Part shown: piece after piece, positions 17,456 through 26,648 of the stretch | Layout of the letters: every line of letters starts with the position of its first letter | Position numbering within the stretch: the first letter of the stretch is position 1 | From: UA16 sp002292325 | GTDB taxonomy: Bacteria > Bacteroidota > Bacteroidia > Flavobacteriales_D > Sanyastnellaceae | Assembly (NCBI GenBank): GCA_943788645.1 | Contig: CALSRC010000017.1 | Coordinates: forward strand, 72,083-136,082 | DNA length: 64,000 bases | Reading direction: 5' to 3' | The notes under the pieces: model-generated | What the model saw: the letters and a program-made list of their open reading frames with translations, nothing else | What the model was told of the DNA's origin: nothing | The model's database searches: none | Program-made: the position numbers and the translations under genes

Positions 17456-18333
17456 CTGAAACCATTCGACCGCCTTTGGTTTTTGCCGTTGCTGCGGCTT
17501 ATGTGACACTGAATTTTTTCTTTCCCGGGACTCAGGTTGAAGCAGATTTCGTCCTGAGCGGACTCCTCCTTGCAGGACTCGTGGTCATCGGCATCCCACA
17601 CGGGGCATTGGATGTCTGGACCTACCAACAACGAAAAGTGAACGGGCTATCGACTCTGCAGTATATCATCGCGTACCTGCTGGCCATTGCGTTCGTTTTC
17701 GGATTTTGGATGGCATTTCCTGTGATGGGACTGGCTTTGTTTTTGGCCTTAAGTGCTTGGCACTTTGGTCAGGCTGACATCTCCATGTGGGGCCTTCGTC
17801 AGGGCGGCTGGATGTGGGGCACGCTCGCCCTCGCAATGGTCTTGGTTTGGCACACGGACGAGGTCATGCAGATTGTAGGACACATGGGCATTGAACAGGC
17901 GCTTCAACAAAAAATCACTGCTGTTGCTCCGTCGCTTCAATGGATTGCCGTCATCGGTTGGTTTGCCGCTGCCGCACGAGCAATCTACCTGCGCAATGCT
18001 CATTGGTTGTGGACGTTGGGCATGCTGGCATTCACGCCTTGGATCCCCTTGCTCTTGGCCTTTGGAATGTACTTTGTTGGTCAACATAGTTTTGCCGGCT
18101 GGTGGCATCTTCAAAATGAAACCCACATGCGTTCGACAGAATTGTGGCTGAAAGCACTTCCATTCTCACTCGGCGCCTGGTCATTAATTGCACTTGGAGT
18201 CTGGTTTTTGACTTTTGGGGTAAATTCTGATCTCCAAGCAACTTCCGGAGCGTTTTTCATGTTAATCGGTTGTATCAGTATTCCTCATATTTTTGAATCC
18301 CATTGGTTTCTGCGAAATGACGCAGGCGAGTAA
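17452..18333 (+). CDS. blh: Brp/Blh family beta-carotene 15,15'-dioxygenase
   Basis: Splits beta-carotene into two molecules of retinal, the chromophore of proteorhodopsin. The 293-residue integral membrane protein shows the His motifs of the family: GIPHGALDVW (about residue 45), SAWHFGQAD (about 100), GQHSFAGWWHL (about 205) and IPHIFESHWF near the C-terminus. These His residues bind the catalytic iron. About eight to nine hydrophobic helices are visible. The start codon overlaps the stop of the upstream surface-protein gene (ATGA), implying translational coupling, and the second giant surface protein begins 24 bases downstream. No rhodopsin or carotenoid (crt) gene is in the window. The assignment is solid, and the neighbourhood is unusual. 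Confidence 0.9.
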   Translation: MTETIRPPLVFAVAAAYVTLNFFFPGTQVEADFVLSGLLLAGLVVIGIPHGALDVWTYQQRKVNGLSTLQYIIAYLLAIAFVFGFWMAFPVMGLALFLALSAWHFGQADISMWGLRQGGWMWGTLALAMVLVWHTDEVMQIVGHMGIEQALQQKITAVAPSLQWIAVIGWFAAAARAIYLRNAHWLWTLGMLAFTPWIPLLLAFGMYFVGQHSFAGWWHLQNETHMRSTELWLKALPFSLGAWSLIALGVWFLTFGVNSDLQATSGAFFMLIGCISIPHIFESHWFLRNDAGE

Positions 18334-18357
18334 ACTCATCGATTCCATTTCTGCTTC

Positions 18358-21300
18358 ATGCGACTCCGCTTTTTGTTTCGACCATTGATCCTGCTCCTTT
18401 TGGGCATATGCATGTTCCGAACAGGCACTGCCCAGCTGGATACAGAATTTTGGTTTGCAGCTCCAGAGGTCTGGGCAAACCACGGAGATCAACCCATTTT
18501 ACTTAGGTTTTCCACGTTGGCAGAGGCCGCAAACGTAACCGTTAGCCAACCCGCGAATGGCATGTTTCCGATCCAAAATCTGAGCATTCCCGCATTCGGA
18601 ACCCAAACGCTCAACTTGACTCCATGGATCAATGACATTGAGAACACGCCATTCAACACCGCCTTGCCTCAAGGATTACTCATCGAATCCGACGTTCCCA
18701 TCACGGCATACTATGAAGTCAACAACAACTTGAACCCCGATATTTTTACCCTCAAGGGGAGCTCCGCGTTAGGGACCGAATTCTACACTCCTTTCCAAAC
18801 GTATTTATCCAATTTCTACCCTCAATCCAAAGCAGGAATTGACATTGTCGCCACATCCGACAACACCGAAATTACCGTAACTCCAAGCGTCAACCTTGCC
18901 GGTGGATATGCCGCTGGTGTAGCCTTTACAATTCAATTGGACGAAGGAGAAACCTATGCCCTCCGAGCCGAAGGTGCTGCGGCTTCGCAACATCCAAGCG
19001 GAACATACATCACAAGCAATCAACCCATCGCCGTGACCGTTAGCGATGATTCCTTGCTCGGTGAATTTTATACCCCTGGAAATTGCCAAGACATCATCGG
19101 TGATCAAGCCATCCCCTTGTCTACTGCCGGCACAGAGCACATTGCTGTCAAAGGAAACCTGAACGGTCCGGACAAAGTGTTCATCCTCGGTACAGAAGAA
19201 AACACATCATTATCCATAGACGGCAATTTTGTTTGGACCCTGTCGGAAGGTGAAACATACACCCACACGTTAACCAATCCAGCGTCTTACTACGAAACGA
19301 GCGCTCCAGTTGTGGCGCTCCATATGACAGGGTTTGGATGCGAAGTGGGTGGAGCCATTTTGCCACCGATTAGCTGCACCGGGTCCAATGAAGTGGCCTT
19401 TGTGCGTTCCAGCAACGACTTTATCGGAATGAAAATTTTGGTTCCCGCTGGTGCTGAAGGAGATTTCACCTTCAATGGGGCCACAGGAAATGTAACAGCG
19501 GTCAACTTTTCTGCTGTTCCAGGAACAGGGGGTGAATGGATGTACGCCAACATCACCGGGTCGGGCTTTATTCCCACTGGTGGTCCCTCCAGGCTTGTTA
19601 ACGGTGCTGCAAAATTCCACCTCGGAATCATCAACGGCGGAGCTACCTCTGGAACGCGTTACGGGTATTTCAGCGACTTTGCGAATTACCAACACAGCAC
19701 TTTTACTGCAGATAATGAGCTGTGTGCTGGTGAAGTCGTCGAGTTATCGGCCAATGCAATCCTCGACGCGACCTACGATTGGACCGGCCCGAATGATTTC
19801 ACAGCCAGCGGAGATCAAATCAATATTGGCCCGTTGACGGTGGAAGATGCAGGGCTTTATATCGTATCGGGCATGGCCGGCGATTGTGAGATTTTACCCG
19901 ATACGTTGGAGTTGTTCGTAGCACCTCAACCGCCCGTTCCTGATTTATTGATCCCAGAGGCTTTGTGTGAAGGCGATGATTGGTCATTTACGGCTTTGAC
20001 AGCCGCAGATGAATGGACATGGAGTGATGGCGACGGAAATCTTCTCAGTACAGATAGCACGAATACTTTTGAAAATGCGACACCCAGTGATGCGGGAGCA
20101 TATTCACTGACCATCGTGACCGAATCGTGCACCTCTGAATCTGCCGAATTCGACCTGGTAGTTTATGGAACGGAACAAGCCCCACTCGATGAAAATCCCA
20201 TCGAAATTTGCGAAGGCAGCAGTTTGACCCTTTCGCCGAGCGGAACCATTCCGAATGCCATTTGGGAATGGACGTCTCCAAACGGAAGCGCGATTGAGAC
20301 GGAAGAATTCTTCATTGCTTCGACTGATCCCGAAGATGCCGGAGTGTATACCTTGGGCGGCACAAGCAACGGATGTCCAATCTTGACGGCCTCTGTGCAA
20401 GTTGAGTTGAGCTCAACGGCCTCAGTTACATTGGATGTTCCGGACTTCCTGTGCAACGATGCACCGACGGTTGCCGTCACGACAGACGATTCTTACAGCG
20501 GTTCATGGTCAGCTACATGTTTGAATTGTCTTTCAAACACTGGTGTAATTACGCCCGCCGCTGCCGACCCAGGATTCATCGACATCACCTACATTTCCAA
20601 TAACCCGTGCGGTCAAACAACCTCCGTAACAGTCGAAATTGGAACGGTTCCGGATTCCAGTATCCTGGATTGGACTGATTGCGAAGGCGCAGGGACTGTG
20701 CAATTGTCCGGCGCCACACCAGGCGGGACCTGGTCAGCAGATTGCACAGGATGCTGCAATCCAGCAGGGGCATTCAACACGGCAGAGGCAGGCATCGGTA
20801 CATGGGAATTGACTTACACCTTATCGGGCGATTGCCCCTCGACAAGCAACGGCGCTTTCACTGTTACATCGAATACAAGTAGTGCGTTTTCACTAGCTAA
20901 CCAAGCTTGTTTGAACGATGGTGTCATTGCAGTGAGTGCAGATGAACCCGGGGGGGAATGGACCGCTACGTGTGCTACCTGCATCTCGGACAATGGACAA
21001 TTCTTGCCGTCGGATGCGGGCGTTGGCCAGCACACAGTGACCTACGTCATTCCCGGTGCATGTGGAACAAGCACGGACATGGTCATTGCCGTACTGGAAC
21101 TCCCCGATCCAGGGTTTACGTTTGCGCCACTGGAAGGCTGTGCTCCTGCAATGGTGGAGTGCACAGCACCTGATGACCCATCCATCATCAATTGTACTTG
21201 GACGTATGACCAAAATGGCATTGGAGCATCCTTGCCATGTGATGAAAACACCTTCGTTTTAGAAGATCCCGGATGCTATAGCCTCATGCATACCGTCACG

Positions 21301-21894
21301 AGCGGAGCGGGCTGTACCAACAGTACCTCGGCATCGGAATTGCTCTGCTTGAGTGCACCACCTTCTTCCGATTTTGCATTGTCACCTGCACAACCGACCA
21401 TTTTTGATCCGGTCATGGAAGTCTGGGCTATGGATTCCATTGCATCGAATGATTATCTATGGGAAATAAACGATGGCATGACCTACCAAGGGCCTTACCA
21501 AGTATGGGCGATATCTGCGTTGGGCGAGGATGCCTTTAATATCTGCCTAGAGGTAACGGATGAGGTAGGGTGTTCCTCCCTCACCTGTGAAGCCATTCAA
21601 ATGACTGAAGGCCTCAACGCCTATGCCCCATCAGCATTTACACCGGACTATGACGGCCACAATGATGCATGGCGCATGTACGTGACAGGCGCAGTGACGC
21701 GCTTTGAGTTGCGCATCTTTGACCGCTGGGGGGCACTCGTATTCACCACGGAAAACCCTGAGGAATACTGGACTGGTAATGTTTCAAAAGGAGCACATTT
21801 TGCTGCCGATGGCGTCTACCACTATGAAGCGGTTTTGCGCGATGACGCATACAAGGTCAAGACCATGCAAGGACATATCTTTTTAATTCGTTGA
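18358..21894 (+). CDS. Second giant T9SS surface protein, paralogue of the gene at 14051
   Basis: 1178 residues with a signal peptide ending near GTAQ (about residue 26). The head (LDTEFWFAAPEVWANHGDQP to about residue 440) is closely similar to the 14051 product. After two or three Ig-like repeats (ATYDWTGPNDF, AIWEWTSPNGS), the architecture diverges. Residues about 690-910 hold three tandem Cys-rich repeats of the form GGxWxAxCxxC-x4-G-x10-G-x3-TY. A PKD-like segment rich in Cys follows. The last 90 residues (APSAFTPDYDGHNDAW, IFDRWGALVF, GHIFLIR) are a gliding-associated type B T9SS domain. Likely a surface adhesin. It follows blh by 24 bases and precedes the BNR lipoprotein by 16 bases, so the four genes probably form one transcript. 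Confidence 0.85.
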   Translation: MRLRFLFRPLILLLLGICMFRTGTAQLDTEFWFAAPEVWANHGDQPILLRFSTLAEAANVTVSQPANGMFPIQNLSIPAFGTQTLNLTPWINDIENTPFNTALPQGLLIESDVPITAYYEVNNNLNPDIFTLKGSSALGTEFYTPFQTYLSNFYPQSKAGIDIVATSDNTEITVTPSVNLAGGYAAGVAFTIQLDEGETYALRAEGAAASQHPSGTYITSNQPIAVTVSDDSLLGEFYTPGNCQDIIGDQAIPLSTAGTEHIAVKGNLNGPDKVFILGTEENTSLSIDGNFVWTLSEGETYTHTLTNPASYYETSAPVVALHMTGFGCEVGGAILPPISCTGSNEVAFVRSSNDFIGMKILVPAGAEGDFTFNGATGNVTAVNFSAVPGTGGEWMYANITGSGFIPTGGPSRLVNGAAKFHLGIINGGATSGTRYGYFSDFANYQHSTFTADNELCAGEVVELSANAILDATYDWTGPNDFTASGDQINIGPLTVEDAGLYIVSGMAGDCEILPDTLELFVAPQPPVPDLLIPEALCEGDDWSFTALTAADEWTWSDGDGNLLSTDSTNTFENATPSDAGAYSLTIVTESCTSESAEFDLVVYGTEQAPLDENPIEICEGSSLTLSPSGTIPNAIWEWTSPNGSAIETEEFFIASTDPEDAGVYTLGGTSNGCPILTASVQVELSSTASVTLDVPDFLCNDAPTVAVTTDDSYSGSWSATCLNCLSNTGVITPAAADPGFIDITYISNNPCGQTTSVTVEIGTVPDSSILDWTDCEGAGTVQLSGATPGGTWSADCTGCCNPAGAFNTAEAGIGTWELTYTLSGDCPSTSNGAFTVTSNTSSAFSLANQACLNDGVIAVSADEPGGEWTATCATCISDNGQFLPSDAGVGQHTVTYVIPGACGTSTDMVIAVLELPDPGFTFAPLEGCAPAMVECTAPDDPSIINCTWTYDQNGIGASLPCDENTFVLEDPGCYSLMHTVTSGAGCTNSTSASELLCLSAPPSSDFALSPAQPTIFDPVMEVWAMDSIASNDYLWEINDGMTYQGPYQVWAISALGEDAFNICLEVTDEVGCSSLTCEAIQMTEGLNAYAPSAFTPDYDGHNDAWRMYVTGAVTRFELRIFDRWGALVFTTENPEEYWTGNVSKGAHFAADGVYHYEAVLRDDAYKVKTMQGHIFLIR

Positions 21895-21910
21895 TTTTTT
21901 GATTCAAGAA

Positions 21911-24496
21911 ATGAAGAACTACCACAACCATTCTCTTCTATTCATTGTATTTGGGTGTCTTATCGGAGCAGGCTGTGGGACCGAAACATCCGACTCCACG
22001 GATTCCTTTAAAAAAATGAAGCCCTTTGAGGCCGAGGCATGGAAATGGTCCACTCCGGATGAAACATGGGACGCCTGGAATGCGGGGGCAACCTTGGATG
22101 CCGTTGACCGTTGGAAATCATTGCAGAACGTCGCAACAAACACCCGAACCATCCAAGGCGAATGGCGTTTAGAAGGCCCCACCAACATCGGTGGGCGGTT
22201 CAATTTCTTGCGACAGCACCCGACTGATCCCACCATTTTGTTCGCGGGCAGCAGCAGCGGCGGGTTGTGGAAAGGCGTTGGGATTTCGGGCGGTGAAAAT
22301 GGATCTTGGGAACCGCTTACGGAAGATTTTCCGGCGATGGCCATGGGTGACCTGGCGTTTTATCCTGGCAATCCTGACCGGATATTTTTAGCGACTGGAG
22401 ACCCTCAAATCAGCAGCTTTCCTCGCATGGGAAATGGCGTTTATCGCTCGTTGGACGGAGGTGAAACATGGCAAAACATGGGATTGGATTCCATGGGAGT
22501 GATCAGTAAGCTACTCTTTGTGCCTTCTGGAGGAGCCGTTGAAACTCCCATTTTGTTGGCAGGTGCCATGGGCAACCCGGCGACTACCGGCGACTACCGC
22601 GGGCTGTTTAGGAGTTCCGACTCTGGTAACACGTGGGACCAAGTCCTGTTACCCAATGATTCCACTGGCATCACGGACATCCTTTACGATCCAGAATCTG
22701 CAGCAATTTTTGCTGCTGCCTGGCAAAGAACTCGGAATTCAACAGCCAGTGAGGTGTGGGGACCGCATTGCCGCATTTGGAAATCCAATGATGCCGGAAT
22801 GAATTGGGAAGTGTTGCCCAACCCTTGGGGGGAAGGCATCCGGGGACGAATTGGCTTGGCTCAATCTCCACAAGGCGTCTACGCTTTGGTCGTAGGCCAA
22901 GACCATCAGCTGGATAACTTGTACCGAACGACTGACGGCGGTGGTTCTTGGAGTGCCGTGATTCCCGAAGACAACCTTCCCGAAAATGCATTGGGAGGAT
23001 TTGGTTGGTATTTCTCAAAAGTGCGCATCAATCCATTCGATTCGGATGACATCAGCATTCTCGGGGTCAACACATGGAACTCAGTGAACGGCGGCGTGAA
23101 CTGGAACCTTATGGGGCCCGAATGGTGGTCTTACGAAGTGCATGCCGACAAGCACGACTTGCAATGGATTGGATCGCAAACGTGTGTGCTAGCAACCGAC
23201 GGTGGATTGTACAAAACCGAGGACCACGGTGCGACATGGTCAGATATTGAAGACATCCCGGTCACTCAGTTTTATCGGGCTGCATGGAATCCACACCACC
23301 CCGGATTCTATTCGGGCGGCGCTCAAGATAACGGAACGACGACAGGCAATTTTGAAGACCTCGGAGGCTGGACACGTGACCTAGGAGGTGATGGATTTAC
23401 GGTCATTTATCATCCAGAGGATGACGCATTGCGCTATGCAGGCTACCAATGGGGCAACTGGCGCTTTAGCATGACCACAGTGGATGAAGAGCCACTCTGG
23501 AATGACTTCACGACCGGTATCGACGAAGAGGACCGCACGTGGTGGGATTCTCCTCTGATCTACCATCCGTCGAATCCAAATGAAATGTGGACGGGTTCTC
23601 AGCGCGTCTACCGCATGCAAGATGCGCCAGTCAGCGTTTGGCAACCCGTGAGTGAAGACTTAACGTATGCGACGGAACCCGGTCTCTCCTACCGTTGTGT
23701 GAGTTCCTTGGCTGGATCACATTTCGATGCCGATGCCGTAGCAGCTGGCACCACAGATGGACGTGTTTGGATTTCATTGGACCATGGAGACACGTGGGAG
23801 CCGATGGAGGAAGGACTACCAGGTCAATTTGTGACCGACGTAGAATTTGATCCATTTCATCCCGACTCGATCTTTTGCACAGTCAGTGGTTACCGCAACG
23901 CGATATACGCACCCTTCATCTACAAGGCCGCCATCGGAGGTCCGTGGACTTCGATCCAAGGCGACCTGCCAGAGCACCCGGTCAATCAAATATTGCCGCT
24001 GAACGATAGCATTTGGGCCGTTGCGACCGACGCAGGTGTCTTTGCGACCTTGGACTGGGGATCTCATTGGGAGCCCGTCGGTGAATTACCGACCATACCC
24101 GTGTACGACATCGTTGCAGACACCATTGCCGATCGATTGGTAGCCGGGACGTTTGCACGCAGTATGCTGAGTTTTCCATTGGACTCCCTTCTGCCCCAGC
24201 CAGAAGTGGTGGAGCCGAATACCGTCGCTGGATTGCACAATGGAACGGGCTCTTTCCTCGCCTATCCCAATCCATTCCGCAACGAACTCAACATGGATCT
24301 GCCTGCCGATGTGAAGTCCATCGTTATCCGGGATCTCACTGGACGCGTCGTCTTCGAGCAGGAAGGCTCCTTTGGCGCAGGAACGAGCAATCGCTTCACT
24401 TTGACTACTTCAGTTTGGGCACCGGGAACTTATGTGGTTGCGGTGACCAGGCATGCGCTTGGACTGCACACACAGCGTGTGATAAAAATAGAATGA
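21911..24496 (+). CDS. BNR/sortilin-type beta-propeller lipoprotein with T9SS type A tail
   Basis: 861 residues from ATG 21911 (MKNYHNHSLLF). A lipobox-like GCLIGAGC sits at the end of the leader, so the protein may be lipidated. Residues about 80-780 are beta-propeller repeats with Asp-box motifs (SLDGGETWQN, SSDSGNTWDQ, SNDAGMNWEV, TTDGGGSWSA, LDHGDTWEPM), the pattern of BNR/VPS10-sortilin-like proteins. The last 80 residues (AYPNPFRNELNMDL, GTYVVAVT, QRVIKIE) are a type A T9SS sorting domain. In this setting the propeller is more likely structural or a binding surface than a sialidase, because I see no sialidase FRIP arginine motif. Probably co-transcribed with the upstream surface proteins. 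Having both a lipobox and a T9SS tail is unusual; one may be fortuitous. Confidence 0.8.
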   Translation: MKNYHNHSLLFIVFGCLIGAGCGTETSDSTDSFKKMKPFEAEAWKWSTPDETWDAWNAGATLDAVDRWKSLQNVATNTRTIQGEWRLEGPTNIGGRFNFLRQHPTDPTILFAGSSSGGLWKGVGISGGENGSWEPLTEDFPAMAMGDLAFYPGNPDRIFLATGDPQISSFPRMGNGVYRSLDGGETWQNMGLDSMGVISKLLFVPSGGAVETPILLAGAMGNPATTGDYRGLFRSSDSGNTWDQVLLPNDSTGITDILYDPESAAIFAAAWQRTRNSTASEVWGPHCRIWKSNDAGMNWEVLPNPWGEGIRGRIGLAQSPQGVYALVVGQDHQLDNLYRTTDGGGSWSAVIPEDNLPENALGGFGWYFSKVRINPFDSDDISILGVNTWNSVNGGVNWNLMGPEWWSYEVHADKHDLQWIGSQTCVLATDGGLYKTEDHGATWSDIEDIPVTQFYRAAWNPHHPGFYSGGAQDNGTTTGNFEDLGGWTRDLGGDGFTVIYHPEDDALRYAGYQWGNWRFSMTTVDEEPLWNDFTTGIDEEDRTWWDSPLIYHPSNPNEMWTGSQRVYRMQDAPVSVWQPVSEDLTYATEPGLSYRCVSSLAGSHFDADAVAAGTTDGRVWISLDHGDTWEPMEEGLPGQFVTDVEFDPFHPDSIFCTVSGYRNAIYAPFIYKAAIGGPWTSIQGDLPEHPVNQILPLNDSIWAVATDAGVFATLDWGSHWEPVGELPTIPVYDIVADTIADRLVAGTFARSMLSFPLDSLLPQPEVVEPNTVAGLHNGTGSFLAYPNPFRNELNMDLPADVKSIVIRDLTGRVVFEQEGSFGAGTSNRFTLTTSVWAPGTYVVAVTRHALGLHTQRVIKIE

Positions 24497-24712
24497 GTAA
24501 ATTGTCACACGAATTGGGCAAAAGGAATCAAATATCTGGGATATCTGTTCGTAGGAGTAGGAATCTTAATCCTTAGTCCGGCTATCGAAGTGCTGGGGGA
24601 TGACCCAGAGAAATGGGACGTCATCTTAGAAGTCACGCTTTTCCCTGACTCTGAGAGATTCTCTGATGCTCCTGACCAATCAGCAATAAGACTAATAAGG
24701 AAGGCTGAGTAA
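24497..24712 (+). other. Orphan open frame without ATG, possible gene remnant
   Basis: Directly after the BNR gene stop, and in the same frame, 71 sense codons run to TAA at 24710. The translation looks protein-like: a hydrophobic helix (YLGYLFVGVGILILSPAI) followed by a charged tail (DDPEKWDVILEVTLFPDSER). There is no in-frame ATG, and upstream GTG/TTG starts are lacking. It may be the remnant of a small membrane protein, or a gene with a lost start. The base composition is more AT-rich than its neighbours. The minus strand also has an 86-codon ORF here (24505-24765), which I consider less protein-like. Confidence 0.3.
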
Positions 24713-24767
24713 AAGTCCCTCATTCTCTCTTTAACTTGGTGGTGTATTGGAGAACCGTATTTCAACT

Positions 24768-26630
24768 ATGAACCACCCTCTCGTCCTCGCCCTGTCCGTT
24801 GGACTCATCCTCTTCAGCCCATCGGGATTTTGCCAATCCAACGATGCACGTGTGCTGATCATCGGCATCGATGGATTGCGACCCGATTGCCTTGAAGCAG
24901 CTGAAACGCCCGCCATTGACGGCTTGATTGCGGACGGGATATTCAGCCCGGATGCCCTCAATAACGACATCACATACAGCGGTCCAGGGTGGTCCGGGAT
25001 GATCTGTGGAGTTTGGTCCGATTCACATGGGGTGTCCAGCAATAATTTCATCGGAAGCAATTATGAAGATTTTCCTTCTTTCATGCATCGCCTTGAAACG
25101 GATAATTCTGCACTCAACACCTATTCCATTTGTCATTGGGCACCAATCAATGACTACATCCTTGGCGAGGACGTCGACGAAGCCCTGAACGTCTCAAGCG
25201 ATGCTGCCGTTCGCGATGCTGCCCAAGCCATCTTGCAAGACGGCAACCCCCACGCCATGTTCCTCCATTTTGATGATGTTGACATCAACGGACACGGATA
25301 CGGCTTTGACGCAGGGGTGCCCCAGTACATTGATGCCGTCGAAGCCACGGACAATTTCGTGGCAGACGTGTTATCGACCCTCACCAACAGACCCAACTAT
25401 GCAGCTGAAAACTGGCTCGTGCTGATGTCCACGGATCACGGTGGCCTTGGGTACAACCACGGCGGAAATTCCATCGAGGAGGAGACCATTTTTTTCATAG
25501 CGAGTGGCGCCTCCATTCCTCCCGAGCTCATCGTGAAAGACACACTGGAAATTCAGTCTCCACCTGTGAATTGCGTTGCTCCCGGAGCAGCAGAATTGAA
25601 CTTTGAGGGCAACGGTGATGCGGTATACATAGAGGACGCCCCTGCCCTCCAACTCGGAGCAGATCAAGACTTCACGCTCGAAGTGCGCATTCGAACCCAA
25701 GCAACTCCTGATGTCGCTATCGTGGGCAACAAAGATTGGAATTCAGGACTCAACCCCGGTTTTGTGTTCTCCTTTGAATATCCCAATGGCCCAGCTTGGA
25801 AAGTCAACATCGGTGATGGCAACAATCGAGCGGATGCCAATGGAGCGACTGGCGTAGCAGATGGTCAATGGCACACGCTTTCGTGTTCGTTTGACCGAGA
25901 TGGTATGATGCGGCTCTACACCGATGGTATTTTCTCCGCTGAAGAAGACATTTCAGGGATTGGCGCAATCGATGTTGGAAGCGGCTGGTTTTTCGGTTCC
26001 GATATCTTCGGTGCATACAGCTATTCAGGAGCCATCGCCGAAGTCCGGTATTGGCACGGATTGCTCACGGAAGAAACCCTTCTAGATTGGCATTGCAGTT
26101 CCCTGACTGCCGCTCACCCCAACTGGACGTCCTTGCAGGGACATTGGGCATTGACTGAAGGAGCGGGAATGGAGGTCAGCAACAGTGCAAGCACTGGACT
26201 TGTCGGAACTGTTCAAGGTGCCAATTGGCAGCAACCGGAATCCCTCATCACCTTTGATTACAGCAATACACCGCGCGTCGTTGACATTGCAGCCACCGCC
26301 TTGGATCACATGTGCTTAAATCTAGAGCCCAGTTGGAACCTCGACGGCATCTCATGGATTGATGGATGCACCAGCACAGACGTGCAACGCATCAGCCGAG
26401 AGGAATGGAAAACCGCCATCTTCCCCAATCCCGGAGCAGAGGATTTTCAAATCACAGGGATCCCGCCGCATGCCACAATTGAAGTTTTTCAACCCAACGG
26501 CACATCCATTCATCAGGCACAACCCGGCACATCGACTCGCATAGACCCGCGCACTTCGAGCAAAGGGGTTTACCTCATCCGCATCGTCGATGGGGAGCGG
26601 CAGCGCACATTGCGGTGGATCCGACAATGA
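24768..26630 (+). CDS. Secreted type I phosphodiesterase/alkaline phosphatase superfamily enzyme with an inserted LamG domain and T9SS tail
   Basis: 620 residues from ATG 24768 with a signal peptide (about 1-22). The metal-dependent phosphodiesterase/nucleotide-pyrophosphatase core is visible: IIGIDGLRPDCL (first Asp), GPGWSGMICGVWSDSHGV (the nucleophile region), HFDDVDINGHGYG and STDHGGLGYNHGG (metal ligands). After ETIFFIASGASIPP the core is interrupted by about 190 residues of a LamG/concanavalin-like jelly roll (AELNFEGNGDAVYIED, SCSFDRDGMMRLYTDG). Then the core resumes with the typical C-terminal segment VVDIAATALDHM and SWNLDG. A T9SS type A tail (IFPNPGAEDF to TLRWIRQ) ends the protein. 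Likely an extracellular phosphodiesterase cleaving a phosphate diester substrate; the inserted LamG may bind glycan or other polymer. It is convergent with the GH5 gene, 18 bases apart. Confidence 0.85.
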   Translation: MNHPLVLALSVGLILFSPSGFCQSNDARVLIIGIDGLRPDCLEAAETPAIDGLIADGIFSPDALNNDITYSGPGWSGMICGVWSDSHGVSSNNFIGSNYEDFPSFMHRLETDNSALNTYSICHWAPINDYILGEDVDEALNVSSDAAVRDAAQAILQDGNPHAMFLHFDDVDINGHGYGFDAGVPQYIDAVEATDNFVADVLSTLTNRPNYAAENWLVLMSTDHGGLGYNHGGNSIEEETIFFIASGASIPPELIVKDTLEIQSPPVNCVAPGAAELNFEGNGDAVYIEDAPALQLGADQDFTLEVRIRTQATPDVAIVGNKDWNSGLNPGFVFSFEYPNGPAWKVNIGDGNNRADANGATGVADGQWHTLSCSFDRDGMMRLYTDGIFSAEEDISGIGAIDVGSGWFFGSDIFGAYSYSGAIAEVRYWHGLLTEETLLDWHCSSLTAAHPNWTSLQGHWALTEGAGMEVSNSASTGLVGTVQGANWQQPESLITFDYSNTPRVVDIAATALDHMCLNLEPSWNLDGISWIDGCTSTDVQRISREEWKTAIFPNPGAEDFQITGIPPHATIEVFQPNGTSIHQAQPGTSTRIDPRTSSKGVYLIRIVDGERQRTLRWIRQ

Positions 26631-26648
26631 CGGGGCTGAGTTCGCTGG

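Noticed and set aside
21911..24496. Sialidase function for the BNR protein
   Set aside because: Asp-box repeats alone do not show sialidase; the catalytic arginine triad and FRIP motif are not seen.
24505..24765. 86-codon minus-strand ORF between the BNR and phosphodiesterase genes
   Set aside because: Composition is not protein-like, it overlaps the start of the phosphodiesterase gene, and the plus-strand frame looks more plausible.
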